A model generated the notes under the pieces. The model saw only the letters and a list, made by a program, of their open reading frames with translations. It did no database searches and was not told where the DNA came from. Both the position numbers and the translations under genes were made by a program. This document shows positions 23,278 to 32,460 of a DNA stretch of 51,209 nt, piece by piece. How positions within the stretch are numbered: the first letter of the stretch is position 1; each line of letters begins with the position of its first letter. Origin of the DNA: Streptomyces toyocaensis (GTDB lineage: Bacteria > Actinomycetota > Actinomycetes > Streptomycetales > Streptomycetaceae); contig NZ_JFCB01000042.1 of assembly GCF_000725125.1 (NCBI RefSeq), positions 1-51,209 on the forward strand. The letters are read 5' to 3'.

Positions 23278-24501
23278 CTACCAGCCGATCGTCAGCTTGT
23301 GGACCGGCGGCAGCCCGTCGATGAGCTCGATCGGCTCGTCGCTCTCCACCAGGTGCAGCCCCGGGAAGCGCTCGACCAGGCTGGTGAGGCACATCTCCAG
23401 CATCAGACGCGCGACGTGCTGGCCGAGGCACTGGTGGACGCCGTAGCCGAAGGCCAGGTGGTCGCGGGCGTCGCGGTGGATGTCGAAGACGTCCGGGTCG
23501 GCGTACTTGGCCGGGTCGCGGTCGGCGAGGCCCTTGAGGACCAGGATGCCCTCGCCCGCCTTGATGGTGACGCCGTCGATCTCGACGTCCTCCAGCGCGA
23601 CACGGGCGATGATCTCGTCGACCAGGCTGTAGTAACGCAGTACCTCGTCCACGGTCCTGGGCATCAGGCCCGGTATGTCGGCGCGCAGCTCGGCGAGCTG
23701 CTCGGGGTGCTCGACCAGCGCCTGGATGCCGAGCGCGATCCGGTTCACGATGAACTCGTAGCCGGCGAGCAGCAGCATCTTGGTCATCAGGGTCAGACCG
23801 TGGTGGTCGAACTCGTCGGTCTTGCCCGCCCGGGCGATGAAGTTGCCGAGCATGTCGTCGGTCGGGTTGCTCTGCTTCTCGGTCACGAGGGCCGCGAAGT
23901 ACTTCATCAGCTCCTCGTTGGCCGCGAGCTTCTGCTCCATGGTGTACGAGTGCCGGGTGCCCACCATGATCGCCGCGTTGCGGGTGAAGATCTCCCGGTC
24001 GCCCTCGGGGATGCCGGCCAGCTCGCAGATCACCTGCGCGGGGAAGGGCAGGGCCAGCGCCTGGACCAGGTCGGCGGGGGCGCCCTCGGCCTCCATCCGG
24101 TCCAGGTAGTAGTCGATCAGGTCCTGCATCCTCGGCCGGAGCTTCTCCGCGGCCTTGATGGTGAAGTCCGGCAGCGCCATCTGACGGACCCGCGTGTGGC
24201 GCGGCGGGTCCATGGTCACCAGCAGGTTCTTCGCGTCGCGGGCGATCATGTCGAGCAGTTCCTGCGGCGCGGGGAACCGGATCGGGAACGTCGGGTGCGG
24301 CTCGACGCTGAAGCGGTTGTCGGCCAGCAGGCGCTGGATCTGGTCGTGCCGCGCGACCAGCCACGCCTTGCTGCCCGACGGCATGGTGACCTGCGTCAGC
24401 GGGCGGCCTTCCGGCAGTTGGTCGTACTCCGGCAGCAGCGGGTTGGGCCAGCCGTGCGGGGCGACGGGGCACGTCGCCATCTTCGTCTCGGCGTCGGTCA
24501 T
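23278..24501 (-). CDS. Cytochrome P450 of the NRPS cluster, I-helix without the Thr
   Basis: Encodes 407 aa. The heme loop is LAFGYGVHQCLGQHVAR and the K-helix is EVLRYY. The I-helix reads LLAGYEFIVNRIALG where most P450s have AG(D/E)T, so the proton-relay Thr is lost. It is divergent from NRPS 1, which has an N-methyl-Tyr module. In WS9326A biosynthesis, as I recall, a P450 (Sas16) desaturates carrier-bound N-methyl-Tyr, and an altered I-helix would suit a desaturation. That assignment is by cluster analogy. Start ATG at 24501 is the only good candidate, with GGGG upstream. Confidence 0.85.
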   Translation of the reverse strand: MTDAETKMATCPVAPHGWPNPLLPEYDQLPEGRPLTQVTMPSGSKAWLVARHDQIQRLLADNRFSVEPHPTFPIRFPAPQELLDMIARDAKNLLVTMDPPRHTRVRQMALPDFTIKAAEKLRPRMQDLIDYYLDRMEAEGAPADLVQALALPFPAQVICELAGIPEGDREIFTRNAAIMVGTRHSYTMEQKLAANEELMKYFAALVTEKQSNPTDDMLGNFIARAGKTDEFDHHGLTLMTKMLLLAGYEFIVNRIALGIQALVEHPEQLAELRADIPGLMPRTVDEVLRYYSLVDEIIARVALEDVEIDGVTIKAGEGILVLKGLADRDPAKYADPDVFDIHRDARDHLAFGYGVHQCLGQHVARLMLEMCLTSLVERFPGLHLVESDEPIELIDGLPPVHKLTIGW

Positions 24502-24774
24502 GACGTTACCCCTAAATCTGAGCTGAGGTCATTTCTTGCGGGCCGATCCTAAGGAGCGCGGCGCGCTTCCCGGGCCCGTTTGCCGCTAGCTGCAGACATG
24601 CCGATGAGAAGAAGACGAATTCCCCGGCGGCGAGGGCGTTTCCGGAAATTGCATCGGCCCGCGACAGCGATTTCCCGATCGTGTATCCGTTGAGTCAACA
24701 GGCCTGAGCGCCGGCCTTTACCGCCCTGACCGCCGAACACCGGATCGGCCCGGCCCGAAGAGAACAGAGGACAG
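24502..24774. promoter_or_regulatory. Divergent promoter region of P450 and NRPS genes
   Basis: 273 bp without a gene. It contains GTTGAGTCAAC (24689-24699), an 11-bp near-palindrome, about 80 bp upstream of NRPS 1, and a less GC-rich patch at 24505-24540 on the P450 side. GAGG lies 5 bp before the NRPS 1 ATG. Confidence 0.45.
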
Positions 24775-27700
24775 ATGTCTGACTCGTCAGCCACGGTTCT
24801 GCCACTGACCGCCGGCCAGGCCGGAATCTGGTACGCGCAGAGCCTCAGCGGCCCGAACGCCACGTTCAACGCGGCCCTGTACCTGGACATCGAAGGGGCC
24901 GTGGACGAGCGGCTGTTCGTGTCCGCGATGCGTCAGGCCGTCACGGAGACGGAGGCGCTGCGGGTCCGCGTCACCGACGACGGCACCGGCCCGGTGCAGG
25001 TCCTCGAGCCCGTCGGCGACTGGGCCGAACAGCCCGTGGAGGTCGTCGACTTCACGTCCGCCGAGCAGCCCCGGGACGAGGCCTCGGCGTGGATGTGGGC
25101 CGACGCCGAAACGCCGCTGGACCCGGGCGGGGAGCACCTGTACCGGTTCGCCCTCCTCAAGGTCGCCGACGACCGCGCCCTGTTCTACTACCGCTACCAC
25201 CACGTGGTGATGGACGCCGCCGGCGCGAGCCTCGTCGCCGCCCGCGTCGCCGAGATCTACACCCGGCTCGTCGCCGGGCAGGACACCTCCGACGGCGCGT
25301 TCCCACCGCTGCGCACCCTGATCGACGACGAGGCCGCCTACCGGCGGTCCGCCGCCTTCCAGGCCGACCGGGACTTCTGGACCGCCCAGTTCGCCGACAC
25401 CCCGGCCGTGGCGAGCCTCGGTGACCGTCCGACGGCGATGCCGGACCACCAGGTGCGGGGCAGCGCGCGCGTACCGGCGGGCACCGCGGACGCCGTCCGT
25501 GACGTGGCCCGCTCGGTAGGCGTCGGCTGGCCGGCCGCCGTACTGGCCGCCCTCGCCGCGTACACCAGCCGCATCACCGGCAGCCCGGACGTGGTCGTCG
25601 CGCTCTCCGTCGCCGCCCGCACCACCGCCGCGGGCCGCGCCGTGCCCGGCATGGTCTCCAACGTCATCGGCGTACGCCTGGACGTGCGGCCGGAGATGAC
25701 CGCGGCCGAACTCGTCCGCCACGCCCACCAGCGGATGCGCGCGGCGTCCCGCCACAAGCGGTACCGCTACGAGGACCTGCGCCGCGACCTCAAGCTCCTC
25801 GGCTCCGACGGCCGGCTGCTCGGTCCGCGCCTCAACCTGCACGTCGCGTCCTCCTCCGTGGAGTTCGCCGGGATCCCCGCCACCCTGCACCCGCTGACGG
25901 CCGGCCAGGACGACGACTTCTCCCTGATCGTGATGGCCGAGCCGGACGGCGGCTTCCGGTTCGACATGACGGCCAACCCGGACGTCTACCGCTCCGGCGC
26001 CGCCGAGCGCCACCACCGCCTCCTCATGCGGCTGCTCGGCGAACTCGCCGCCCGCCCGCACCGCCCGGTCGGCGCGCTGGACACGGTGGACGACGAGCTG
26101 CGGACCCTCCTGGTGAACGAGTGGGGCGGCGTCGACTCCACGCCGGAGCCCGTGCTGTCGACCCTGACCGAACGCTTCGCCGGTGCGGCCGCCGCCCACC
26201 CCGGCAACACGGCCGTCATCGCCTTCGACGGCGACGACCGCCGCACCCTGACCTACCGGGAGCTCGACGAGCGCTCCAACCGGCTGGCCCGCCTGCTGAT
26301 CTCGCGCGGTGTGCGGCGCGGCGACCTCGTCGCGCTCGCCATGCCCCGCTCGGTGGACCTGCCCGTGGCGCTGCTCGCCACGGTCAAGGCCGGCGCTGCC
26401 TACCTGCCGATCGACCCCGACTCCCCGGCCGACCGGGCCGCCTACATCCTCGGCGACGCCCGCCCGACCGCCCTGGTCACCGCCCACCAGGACACCCTGG
26501 CGGCCCGCCCCGAGGGCGACGTCCCCACGATCGTGCTGGACGAGGCGTTCACCCGCATCGCCCTGGCCGCGCTGTCCGGCGCGCCCGTCGAGGACGGCGA
26601 ACGGGGCGGCCCGCTCCTGCCCCACCAGGCGGCCTACGTCATCTACACCTCCGGCTCCACCGGCCGCCCCAAGGGCGTCGTGGTCGCCCACCAGAACGTG
26701 ATCCGGCTGCTCGACCAGACCGCCCACTGGAGCGGCTTCGGCCCGGACGACGTGTGGGCGCTGTTCCACTCCTACGCCTTCGACTTCTCCGTGTGGGAGA
26801 TCTGGGGCGCCCTGCTGCACGGCGCCGGACTGCTGGTGCCGCCGCACCACGTGACCCGCTCGCCCCACGAGTTCCTGCGGCTGCTGGCCCGCGAACGGGT
26901 CACCGTGCTCAACCAGACCCCGTCCGCCTTCTACCAGCTCATCCAGGCCGACGCCGACGAACCGGAGACGGGCGCCGGACTCGCCCTGCGCTTCGTCGTC
27001 TTCGGCGGCGAGGCCCTGGAGTTCGGCCGGCTCGCGCAGTGGTACGAGCGGCACGAGGAGGACGCGCCGCGACTGGTCAACATGTACGGCATCACCGAGA
27101 CCACGGTGCACACCACCGAGCTCATGCTGAACGCCTCCGACGCGACCGCCGGCACCGGCAGCATGATCGGCCTCGGCATCCGCGACCTGCGCCTGTACGT
27201 CCTCGACGGCGCGATGCGCCCGGCCCCGCCCGGAGTCCCCGGCGAGCTCTACGTCAGCGGGCCCGGCGTCGCCGACGGCTACCTCGGCCGCCCCGACCTG
27301 ACCTCCGCCCGGTTCGTCGCCGATCCCTTCGGCCCGGCCGGACAGCGCATGTACCGCTCCGGTGACGTGGTGCGCTGGGCCGAGGACGGCTCCGCGAACC
27401 TCGAGTACCTGGGCCGCTCCGACCACCAGGTCAAGATCCGCGGGTTCCGCATCGAGCCCGGCGAGATCGAGTCCGCCGTGCTGCGCCACCCGGACGTGCG
27501 CCAGGCCGCGGTCGTCGTCCGCGAGGACACCCCCGGCGACAAGCGGCTGGTGGCCTACGTCGTCGGCGGCCGGGGCGAGGGCGGCGCACTGGAGCCGGCC
27601 GCCCTGCGCAAGCACGCCGCCGCCGAACTGCCCGACCACATGGTGCCGTCCTGGTTCGTGCAGCTCGACGCCCTCCCGCTGACCACCAACGGCAAGCTCG

Positions 27701-30700
27701 ACACGCGGGCGCTGCCCGCCCCCGACGTCGCCGCCACCAGCTCCGGCCGTGCCCCGCGCACGCCCGAAGAGGAGATCTTCTGCGGCCTGTTCGCGGAGAT
27801 CCTCGGCCTGCCGTCGGTCTCCCTGGACGACAACTTCTTCGACCTGGGCGGCCACTCGCTGCTCGCCACCCGGCTCGTCAGCCGCATCCGCGCCGCGTTC
27901 GGCGTGGAGCTGGCGATCCGCACCGTGTTCGAGCAGCCCACCCCGGCCGCGCTGATCGCCTGGCTGGCCGGCACGGGCAACGTGCCCGAGGCCCGGCGCC
28001 CGCTCACCGTGATGGACAAGCCGGAGGAGATCCCGCTGTCCTTCGCCCAGCTGCGGCTGTGGTTCGTCGACAAGATCGACGGCGGGGCCGGCACGTACAA
28101 CATCCCGCTGGTGGTGCGGCTGCTCGGCTCGCTCGACGAGGAGGCGCTGCAGGCCGCCATCGGCGACGTCGTCGCCCGCCACGAGAGCCTGCGCACCGTC
28201 TTCCCCGACACCGGCGGCACCCCGCGCCAGCACATCCTGTCCGCGGCGGAGGCGACCCCGGTCATGGGCGTCACCGAGATCGCCGCCGAGGACCTGGCCG
28301 ACGCCATGGCCGAGCGGGCCGGCATCGGCTTCGACCTGGCCACCGAGGCGCCCGTGCGCGCCCACCTCTTCCGCGTCTCGCCCGAGGAGCACGCGCTGCT
28401 CATGCCGGTGCACCACATCGCCGGCGACGGCTGGTCCCTGGTGCCCCTCACCCGCGACCTCGAGACGGCCTACACCGCCCGCAGCCAGGGCAAGGCCCCC
28501 GACTGGCGGCCGCTTCCGGTGCAGTACGCGGACTACACGCTGTGGCAGCGCGCGATCCTCGGCGACGAGGACGACCCGGGCTCCGCCATCTCCGGTCAGC
28601 TCGCCCACTGGAAGCGGTACCTGGCCGGGCTGCCGGAGGAGGTCACCCTGCCCACCGACCGGCCCCGGCCGGCCGTCGCCTCCTACCGCGGCGAGACCCT
28701 GCGCTTCGCTCTCACACCCGAGCAGTACCAGCACCTCACGCGCTGCTCCCGCGAGTTCGACGTCAGCCCGTTCATGGTCGTGCAGACGGCGCTGGCCGCG
28801 CTGCTGAGCAAGCTGGGCGCCGGGGACGACATCCCCCTCGGCATCTCCATCGCGGGCCGCACCGACGAGGCGCTGGACGACCTGGTCGGCTTCCTCGTCA
28901 ACACCCTCGTGATGCGCACCGACCTCACCGGCGACCCCCGCTTCGAGGACCTGCTGGGCACGGCGCGGGCGGACGGCCTCGCGGCCTTCGCCAACCAGGA
29001 CCTGCCGTTCGAGCGGCTCGTGGAGGCCGTCAACCCCGAGCGGTCGGCGGGCCGCCACCCGCTCATCCAGATCGGCCTCGGCTTCCAGAACAACGCGACG
29101 CCGACCCTGGACCTGCCCGGACTGGAGGCGTGGATCGAGCCGGCCGTCACCCACACCGCCAAGCTCGACCTGCTCTTCGACTTCCGCGAGGTGCGCGGCG
29201 AGGGCGACACGCCCGACCACATGGTCTGCGCCGTCGAGTACGCGACCGACCTGTACGACCGCTCCACCGTCGAGTCGCTCATCGAGCGGCTGGTGCGGCT
29301 CCTGGACGCGGCGACCACCCGGCCGGCGGCCCGGCTGAGCGAGCTGGACGTGCTCCGGGACGACGAGCGCCGGCGGGTCCTCGTCGACTTCAACGACACC
29401 GCGCGCGCCGTCGACCTCGACACCCTGCCCGCCCTGTTCGCCGCCCAGGTCGCCCGCACGCCCGAGGCCACCGCCCTGGTCGCGGGCGCCGAGGAGCTGT
29501 CGTACGCCGCCCTGGAGGCGCGGGTCAACCGGCTCGCCCGGCAGCTCGTCGCGCGGGGCATCGGCGCGGAGGACCGCGTCCTGCTGGTCATGCCGAAGTC
29601 GGCCGACCTGGTCGTGGCCCAGCTCGCCGTGGTCACCGCGGGCGCCGCGTTCGTCCCCGTCGACCCCGCCTACCCGCGCGACCGGGTCGCCTTCATGGCC
29701 GGCGACTGCGCGCCCGCGCTGACACTGACCTGCGCCGAGGTCGACGGGACGGCCGCCGAGGTGATCGGGGACCGGCCCCGGCTGGTGGTCGACGACCCCG
29801 CCACCGCGGCCGAGATCGCCGCCCGGCCCGACACCCGGCTCACCGACAGCGAACGGATCAGGCCCGTCTCGGCCGACCACGCCGCCTACGTCATCTACAC
29901 CTCCGGCTCGACCGGCCGGCCCAAGGGCGTCGTCGTCACCCACCGCGGCATCGGCAACCTCGCCGCCGCCCAGATCGAGCGGTTCGCGGTCCGGCGGGAC
30001 AGCAGGGTCGTGCAGTACGCCACGCCGAGCTTCGACGCGGCCGTCTCCGAGACCTGCATCGCCCTGCTCCGCGGCGCCACGCTGGTCCTGCCCGTCGACA
30101 CCGGCCTGCTGCTCGGCGACGCCCTGGCCCGGTTCCTGACCGAGTACCGCGTCACCCACGCCACCATCCCGCCCGTCGCGCTGACCGGCCTGGACCCGGC
30201 CGCCGTGCCGGCGGACCTGGTCCTCACGGTCGCCGGAGAGGCCTGCCCGGCGGAACTCGCCGGGACCTGGTCCCACGGCCGCCGCATGATCAACGCCTAC
30301 GGCCCCACGGAGACCACGGTCTGCGCGACCATGAGCGAGCCGCTCACCGAGGCCGCCGTCCCGCCCATCGGCACCCCGATCGCCAACACCCGGGTGTACG
30401 TGCTCGACTCCCGGCTCGGCCCGGTCCCGCCCGGCGTCGACGGCGAGCTGTACGTGGCCGGGCGCGGACTCGCCCGCGGCTACCTGGGCCGGCCCGGCCT
30501 GACCGCGGAACGGTTCGTCCCCGCCCCGTTCGGCGAGCCGGGGGAGCGGATGTACCGCACCGGCGACGTCGTGCGGTGGCGCGCCGACGGGCAGCTGGAG
30601 TTCGTCGGCCGCGCCGACGAGCAGGTCAAGCTGCGCGGCTTCCGGGTGGAACCGGACGAGATCGCGGGCGTGCTGACCGACCAGCCGCAGGTGGCGTCGG

Positions 30701-32457
30701 CGGCCGTCGTGATCCGCGAGGACCGGCCCGGTGAGCGCAGGCTGGTCGGCTACGTGGTGCCCGCCCAGGAGGCCGCCGAGGACCGCGACACCGGTCTGGA
30801 GACCGACCAGGTCGAGCAGTGGGAGGTCATCAACGAGGAGGTGTACGGGGCGGCCGTCGATGACGGCCCGCCGCTCGGCGAGAACTTCGCGGGCTGGCTG
30901 AGCAGTTACGACGGCTCCGTGCTGCCCGAGGAGGAGATGCGCGCCTGGCGGGCGGCCACCGTCGAGCGGATCCTGGAACTGCAGCCGCGCCGCGTGCTGG
31001 AGATCGGCGTCGGCGCCGGCCTGATCATGGCTCCGGTCGCGCCCCACGTGGAGCTGTACTGGGGCACCGACCTGTCCGCCACGGTCATCGAGACGCTGCG
31101 CCGCCAGACCGCGGACGACCCGGTGCTCGCCGGCCGGACCCGGTTCACGGCCGCCCCCGCCCACCGCCTGGACGGGGTGCCGGCCGGGACGTTCGACACC
31201 GTCGTCATCAACTCCGTGGCGCAGTACTTCCCGAGCGTCGACTACCTGACCGACGTCATCCGCACGGCGTTCGGCCTGCTCGGCGACACCGGTCGCGTCT
31301 TCCTCGGCGACATCCGCGACCTCAGGCTGCTGCGCTGCATGCGTGCGGGCGTCCACCGGGTCCAGAGCCCCGGCGACAGCGCCGACGTGGCGCGTTCGGC
31401 CGTGGACCGGGCGGTCGAGCGGGAGACCGAACTGCTCGTCGACCCCGGACTGTTCGACACCCTCGCGGACGTCCTCGACGGCTTCGGCGGCGTCGACGTC
31501 CGGATCAAGCAGGGCGCGTACGACAACGAGCTGAGCCGCTACCGCTACGACGTGGTGCTGCACAAGCGCCCGGCGGGCGCGGTCTCCCTCGCCGCGGCGC
31601 CGGCCGTCTCCTGGGACGACGCGGGCGGCTTCACGGGACTGTCCGAGCGCCTGCGCGAGGCGTACCCCACCCCCCTGCGGGCCACCGGCATCCCCAACGC
31701 CCGGCTGGCGGCCGACCTGGTGGCGGTCGCCGAGATCGACGGCGTCCCCGTGCGGGACGGCGTCGTCGTCACCGCGCTGACCGACCTCGGGGCCCGCAAC
31801 GGCTACCGGGCGCTGGTCACCTGGACGGCCGGGGCCGCCGACGGACGGCTGGACGCCGTGTTCGTACCGGAGGACGGCACGGCCGCGCCGCCCGCCTACC
31901 GGGACCTGTACCTGCCCGGCCCGGCACCGGAGCGGTACGCCAACGACCCGCTCGCCGGCCGCAAGGACGGCGCCCTGGTCACCGCACTGCACGCCGCGCT
32001 CGCCGAGCGGCTGCCCGACTACATGGTGCCCGCCGCGCTGGTCGTCCTGGACGCGCTGCCGGTCACCCCGAACGGCAAGCTCGACCAGAGGGCGCTGCCC
32101 GCGCCGGACGCCGCCTCCGCCTCGCAGCTCGCCCCCGCCACCCCCGAGGAGGAGACCATCGCCCGGATCTTCGCCGAGGTGCTGGGGCTGCCCCGGGTCG
32201 GCGCGGACGACGACTTCTTCCGCCAGGGCGGCGACAGCATCGTCTCCATCCAGGTGGTCAGCAAGGCACGGGCGGCGGGACTCTCCCTGACCGCGCAGGA
32301 CGTCTTCGCCCACCGCACCGTCCGGGCCATCGCCGCGGCGGCCACGCCCGCACCTGACACCACAGGCCCGGACGGTCCCGAGGGCGGCAGCGAGTGGGAC
32401 ATCCCCCTGGTCTCCCAGGACGAGCTGGACGAGTTCGCATCGAATTGGAGCGTTTAG
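24775..32457 (+). CDS. NRPS 1: Cstarter-A(Thr)-T / C-A(Tyr)-NMT-T
   Basis: Encodes 2560 aa, modules 1 and 2. Starter C (about 8-430) has HHVVMDA at 142-148, with the canonical final Gly changed to Ala, and should join the acyl group to residue 1. A1 (about 455-980) has YTSGSTGRPKG and pocket residues D-F-W-N-x-G-M-V-H, a Thr code. T1 has Ser1028 in LGGHS. C2 has HHIAGDG at 1213. A2 (about 1545-2440) reads D-A-S-T-V-A-A-V-C, a Tyr code, and is split by a methyltransferase (about 2010-2260, EIGVGAG) between A8 and the NGKLD end, so it makes N-methyl-Tyr. T2 ends in QGGDS (Ser2488). The acidic C-terminus EWDIPLVSQDELDEFASNWSV... tail may dock with NRPS 2, 3 bp downstream. No E domain is present. 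Confidence 0.95.
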   Translation: MSDSSATVLPLTAGQAGIWYAQSLSGPNATFNAALYLDIEGAVDERLFVSAMRQAVTETEALRVRVTDDGTGPVQVLEPVGDWAEQPVEVVDFTSAEQPRDEASAWMWADAETPLDPGGEHLYRFALLKVADDRALFYYRYHHVVMDAAGASLVAARVAEIYTRLVAGQDTSDGAFPPLRTLIDDEAAYRRSAAFQADRDFWTAQFADTPAVASLGDRPTAMPDHQVRGSARVPAGTADAVRDVARSVGVGWPAAVLAALAAYTSRITGSPDVVVALSVAARTTAAGRAVPGMVSNVIGVRLDVRPEMTAAELVRHAHQRMRAASRHKRYRYEDLRRDLKLLGSDGRLLGPRLNLHVASSSVEFAGIPATLHPLTAGQDDDFSLIVMAEPDGGFRFDMTANPDVYRSGAAERHHRLLMRLLGELAARPHRPVGALDTVDDELRTLLVNEWGGVDSTPEPVLSTLTERFAGAAAAHPGNTAVIAFDGDDRRTLTYRELDERSNRLARLLISRGVRRGDLVALAMPRSVDLPVALLATVKAGAAYLPIDPDSPADRAAYILGDARPTALVTAHQDTLAARPEGDVPTIVLDEAFTRIALAALSGAPVEDGERGGPLLPHQAAYVIYTSGSTGRPKGVVVAHQNVIRLLDQTAHWSGFGPDDVWALFHSYAFDFSVWEIWGALLHGAGLLVPPHHVTRSPHEFLRLLARERVTVLNQTPSAFYQLIQADADEPETGAGLALRFVVFGGEALEFGRLAQWYERHEEDAPRLVNMYGITETTVHTTELMLNASDATAGTGSMIGLGIRDLRLYVLDGAMRPAPPGVPGELYVSGPGVADGYLGRPDLTSARFVADPFGPAGQRMYRSGDVVRWAEDGSANLEYLGRSDHQVKIRGFRIEPGEIESAVLRHPDVRQAAVVVREDTPGDKRLVAYVVGGRGEGGALEPAALRKHAAAELPDHMVPSWFVQLDALPLTTNGKLDTRALPAPDVAATSSGRAPRTPEEEIFCGLFAEILGLPSVSLDDNFFDLGGHSLLATRLVSRIRAAFGVELAIRTVFEQPTPAALIAWLAGTGNVPEARRPLTVMDKPEEIPLSFAQLRLWFVDKIDGGAGTYNIPLVVRLLGSLDEEALQAAIGDVVARHESLRTVFPDTGGTPRQHILSAAEATPVMGVTEIAAEDLADAMAERAGIGFDLATEAPVRAHLFRVSPEEHALLMPVHHIAGDGWSLVPLTRDLETAYTARSQGKAPDWRPLPVQYADYTLWQRAILGDEDDPGSAISGQLAHWKRYLAGLPEEVTLPTDRPRPAVASYRGETLRFALTPEQYQHLTRCSREFDVSPFMVVQTALAALLSKLGAGDDIPLGISIAGRTDEALDDLVGFLVNTLVMRTDLTGDPRFEDLLGTARADGLAAFANQDLPFERLVEAVNPERSAGRHPLIQIGLGFQNNATPTLDLPGLEAWIEPAVTHTAKLDLLFDFREVRGEGDTPDHMVCAVEYATDLYDRSTVESLIERLVRLLDAATTRPAARLSELDVLRDDERRRVLVDFNDTARAVDLDTLPALFAAQVARTPEATALVAGAEELSYAALEARVNRLARQLVARGIGAEDRVLLVMPKSADLVVAQLAVVTAGAAFVPVDPAYPRDRVAFMAGDCAPALTLTCAEVDGTAAEVIGDRPRLVVDDPATAAEIAARPDTRLTDSERIRPVSADHAAYVIYTSGSTGRPKGVVVTHRGIGNLAAAQIERFAVRRDSRVVQYATPSFDAAVSETCIALLRGATLVLPVDTGLLLGDALARFLTEYRVTHATIPPVALTGLDPAAVPADLVLTVAGEACPAELAGTWSHGRRMINAYGPTETTVCATMSEPLTEAAVPPIGTPIANTRVYVLDSRLGPVPPGVDGELYVAGRGLARGYLGRPGLTAERFVPAPFGEPGERMYRTGDVVRWRADGQLEFVGRADEQVKLRGFRVEPDEIAGVLTDQPQVASAAVVIREDRPGERRLVGYVVPAQEAAEDRDTGLETDQVEQWEVINEEVYGAAVDDGPPLGENFAGWLSSYDGSVLPEEEMRAWRAATVERILELQPRRVLEIGVGAGLIMAPVAPHVELYWGTDLSATVIETLRRQTADDPVLAGRTRFTAAPAHRLDGVPAGTFDTVVINSVAQYFPSVDYLTDVIRTAFGLLGDTGRVFLGDIRDLRLLRCMRAGVHRVQSPGDSADVARSAVDRAVERETELLVDPGLFDTLADVLDGFGGVDVRIKQGAYDNELSRYRYDVVLHKRPAGAVSLAAAPAVSWDDAGGFTGLSERLREAYPTPLRATGIPNARLAADLVAVAEIDGVPVRDGVVVTALTDLGARNGYRALVTWTAGAADGRLDAVFVPEDGTAAPPAYRDLYLPGPAPERYANDPLAGRKDGALVTALHAALAERLPDYMVPAALVVLDALPVTPNGKLDQRALPAPDAASASQLAPATPEEETIARIFAEVLGLPRVGADDDFFRQGGDSIVSIQVVSKARAAGLSLTAQDVFAHRTVRAIAAAATPAPDTTGPDGPEGGSEWDIPLVSQDELDEFASNWSV

Positions 32458-32460
32458 TCA

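Noticed and set aside
21875..23446. Plus-strand frame of 523 codons
   Set aside because: Spans the opposite strand of thioesterase, ferredoxin and P450; translation is low-complexity with no family signature.
24787..32313. A 2508-codon open frame on the minus strand opposite NRPS 1
   Set aside because: Low-complexity Gly/Val/Arg-rich translation with no domain; a typical shadow of a high-GC gene. The opposite frame carries complete NRPS motifs. The same holds for 32458-40104, 39837-44777 and 45402-49055.
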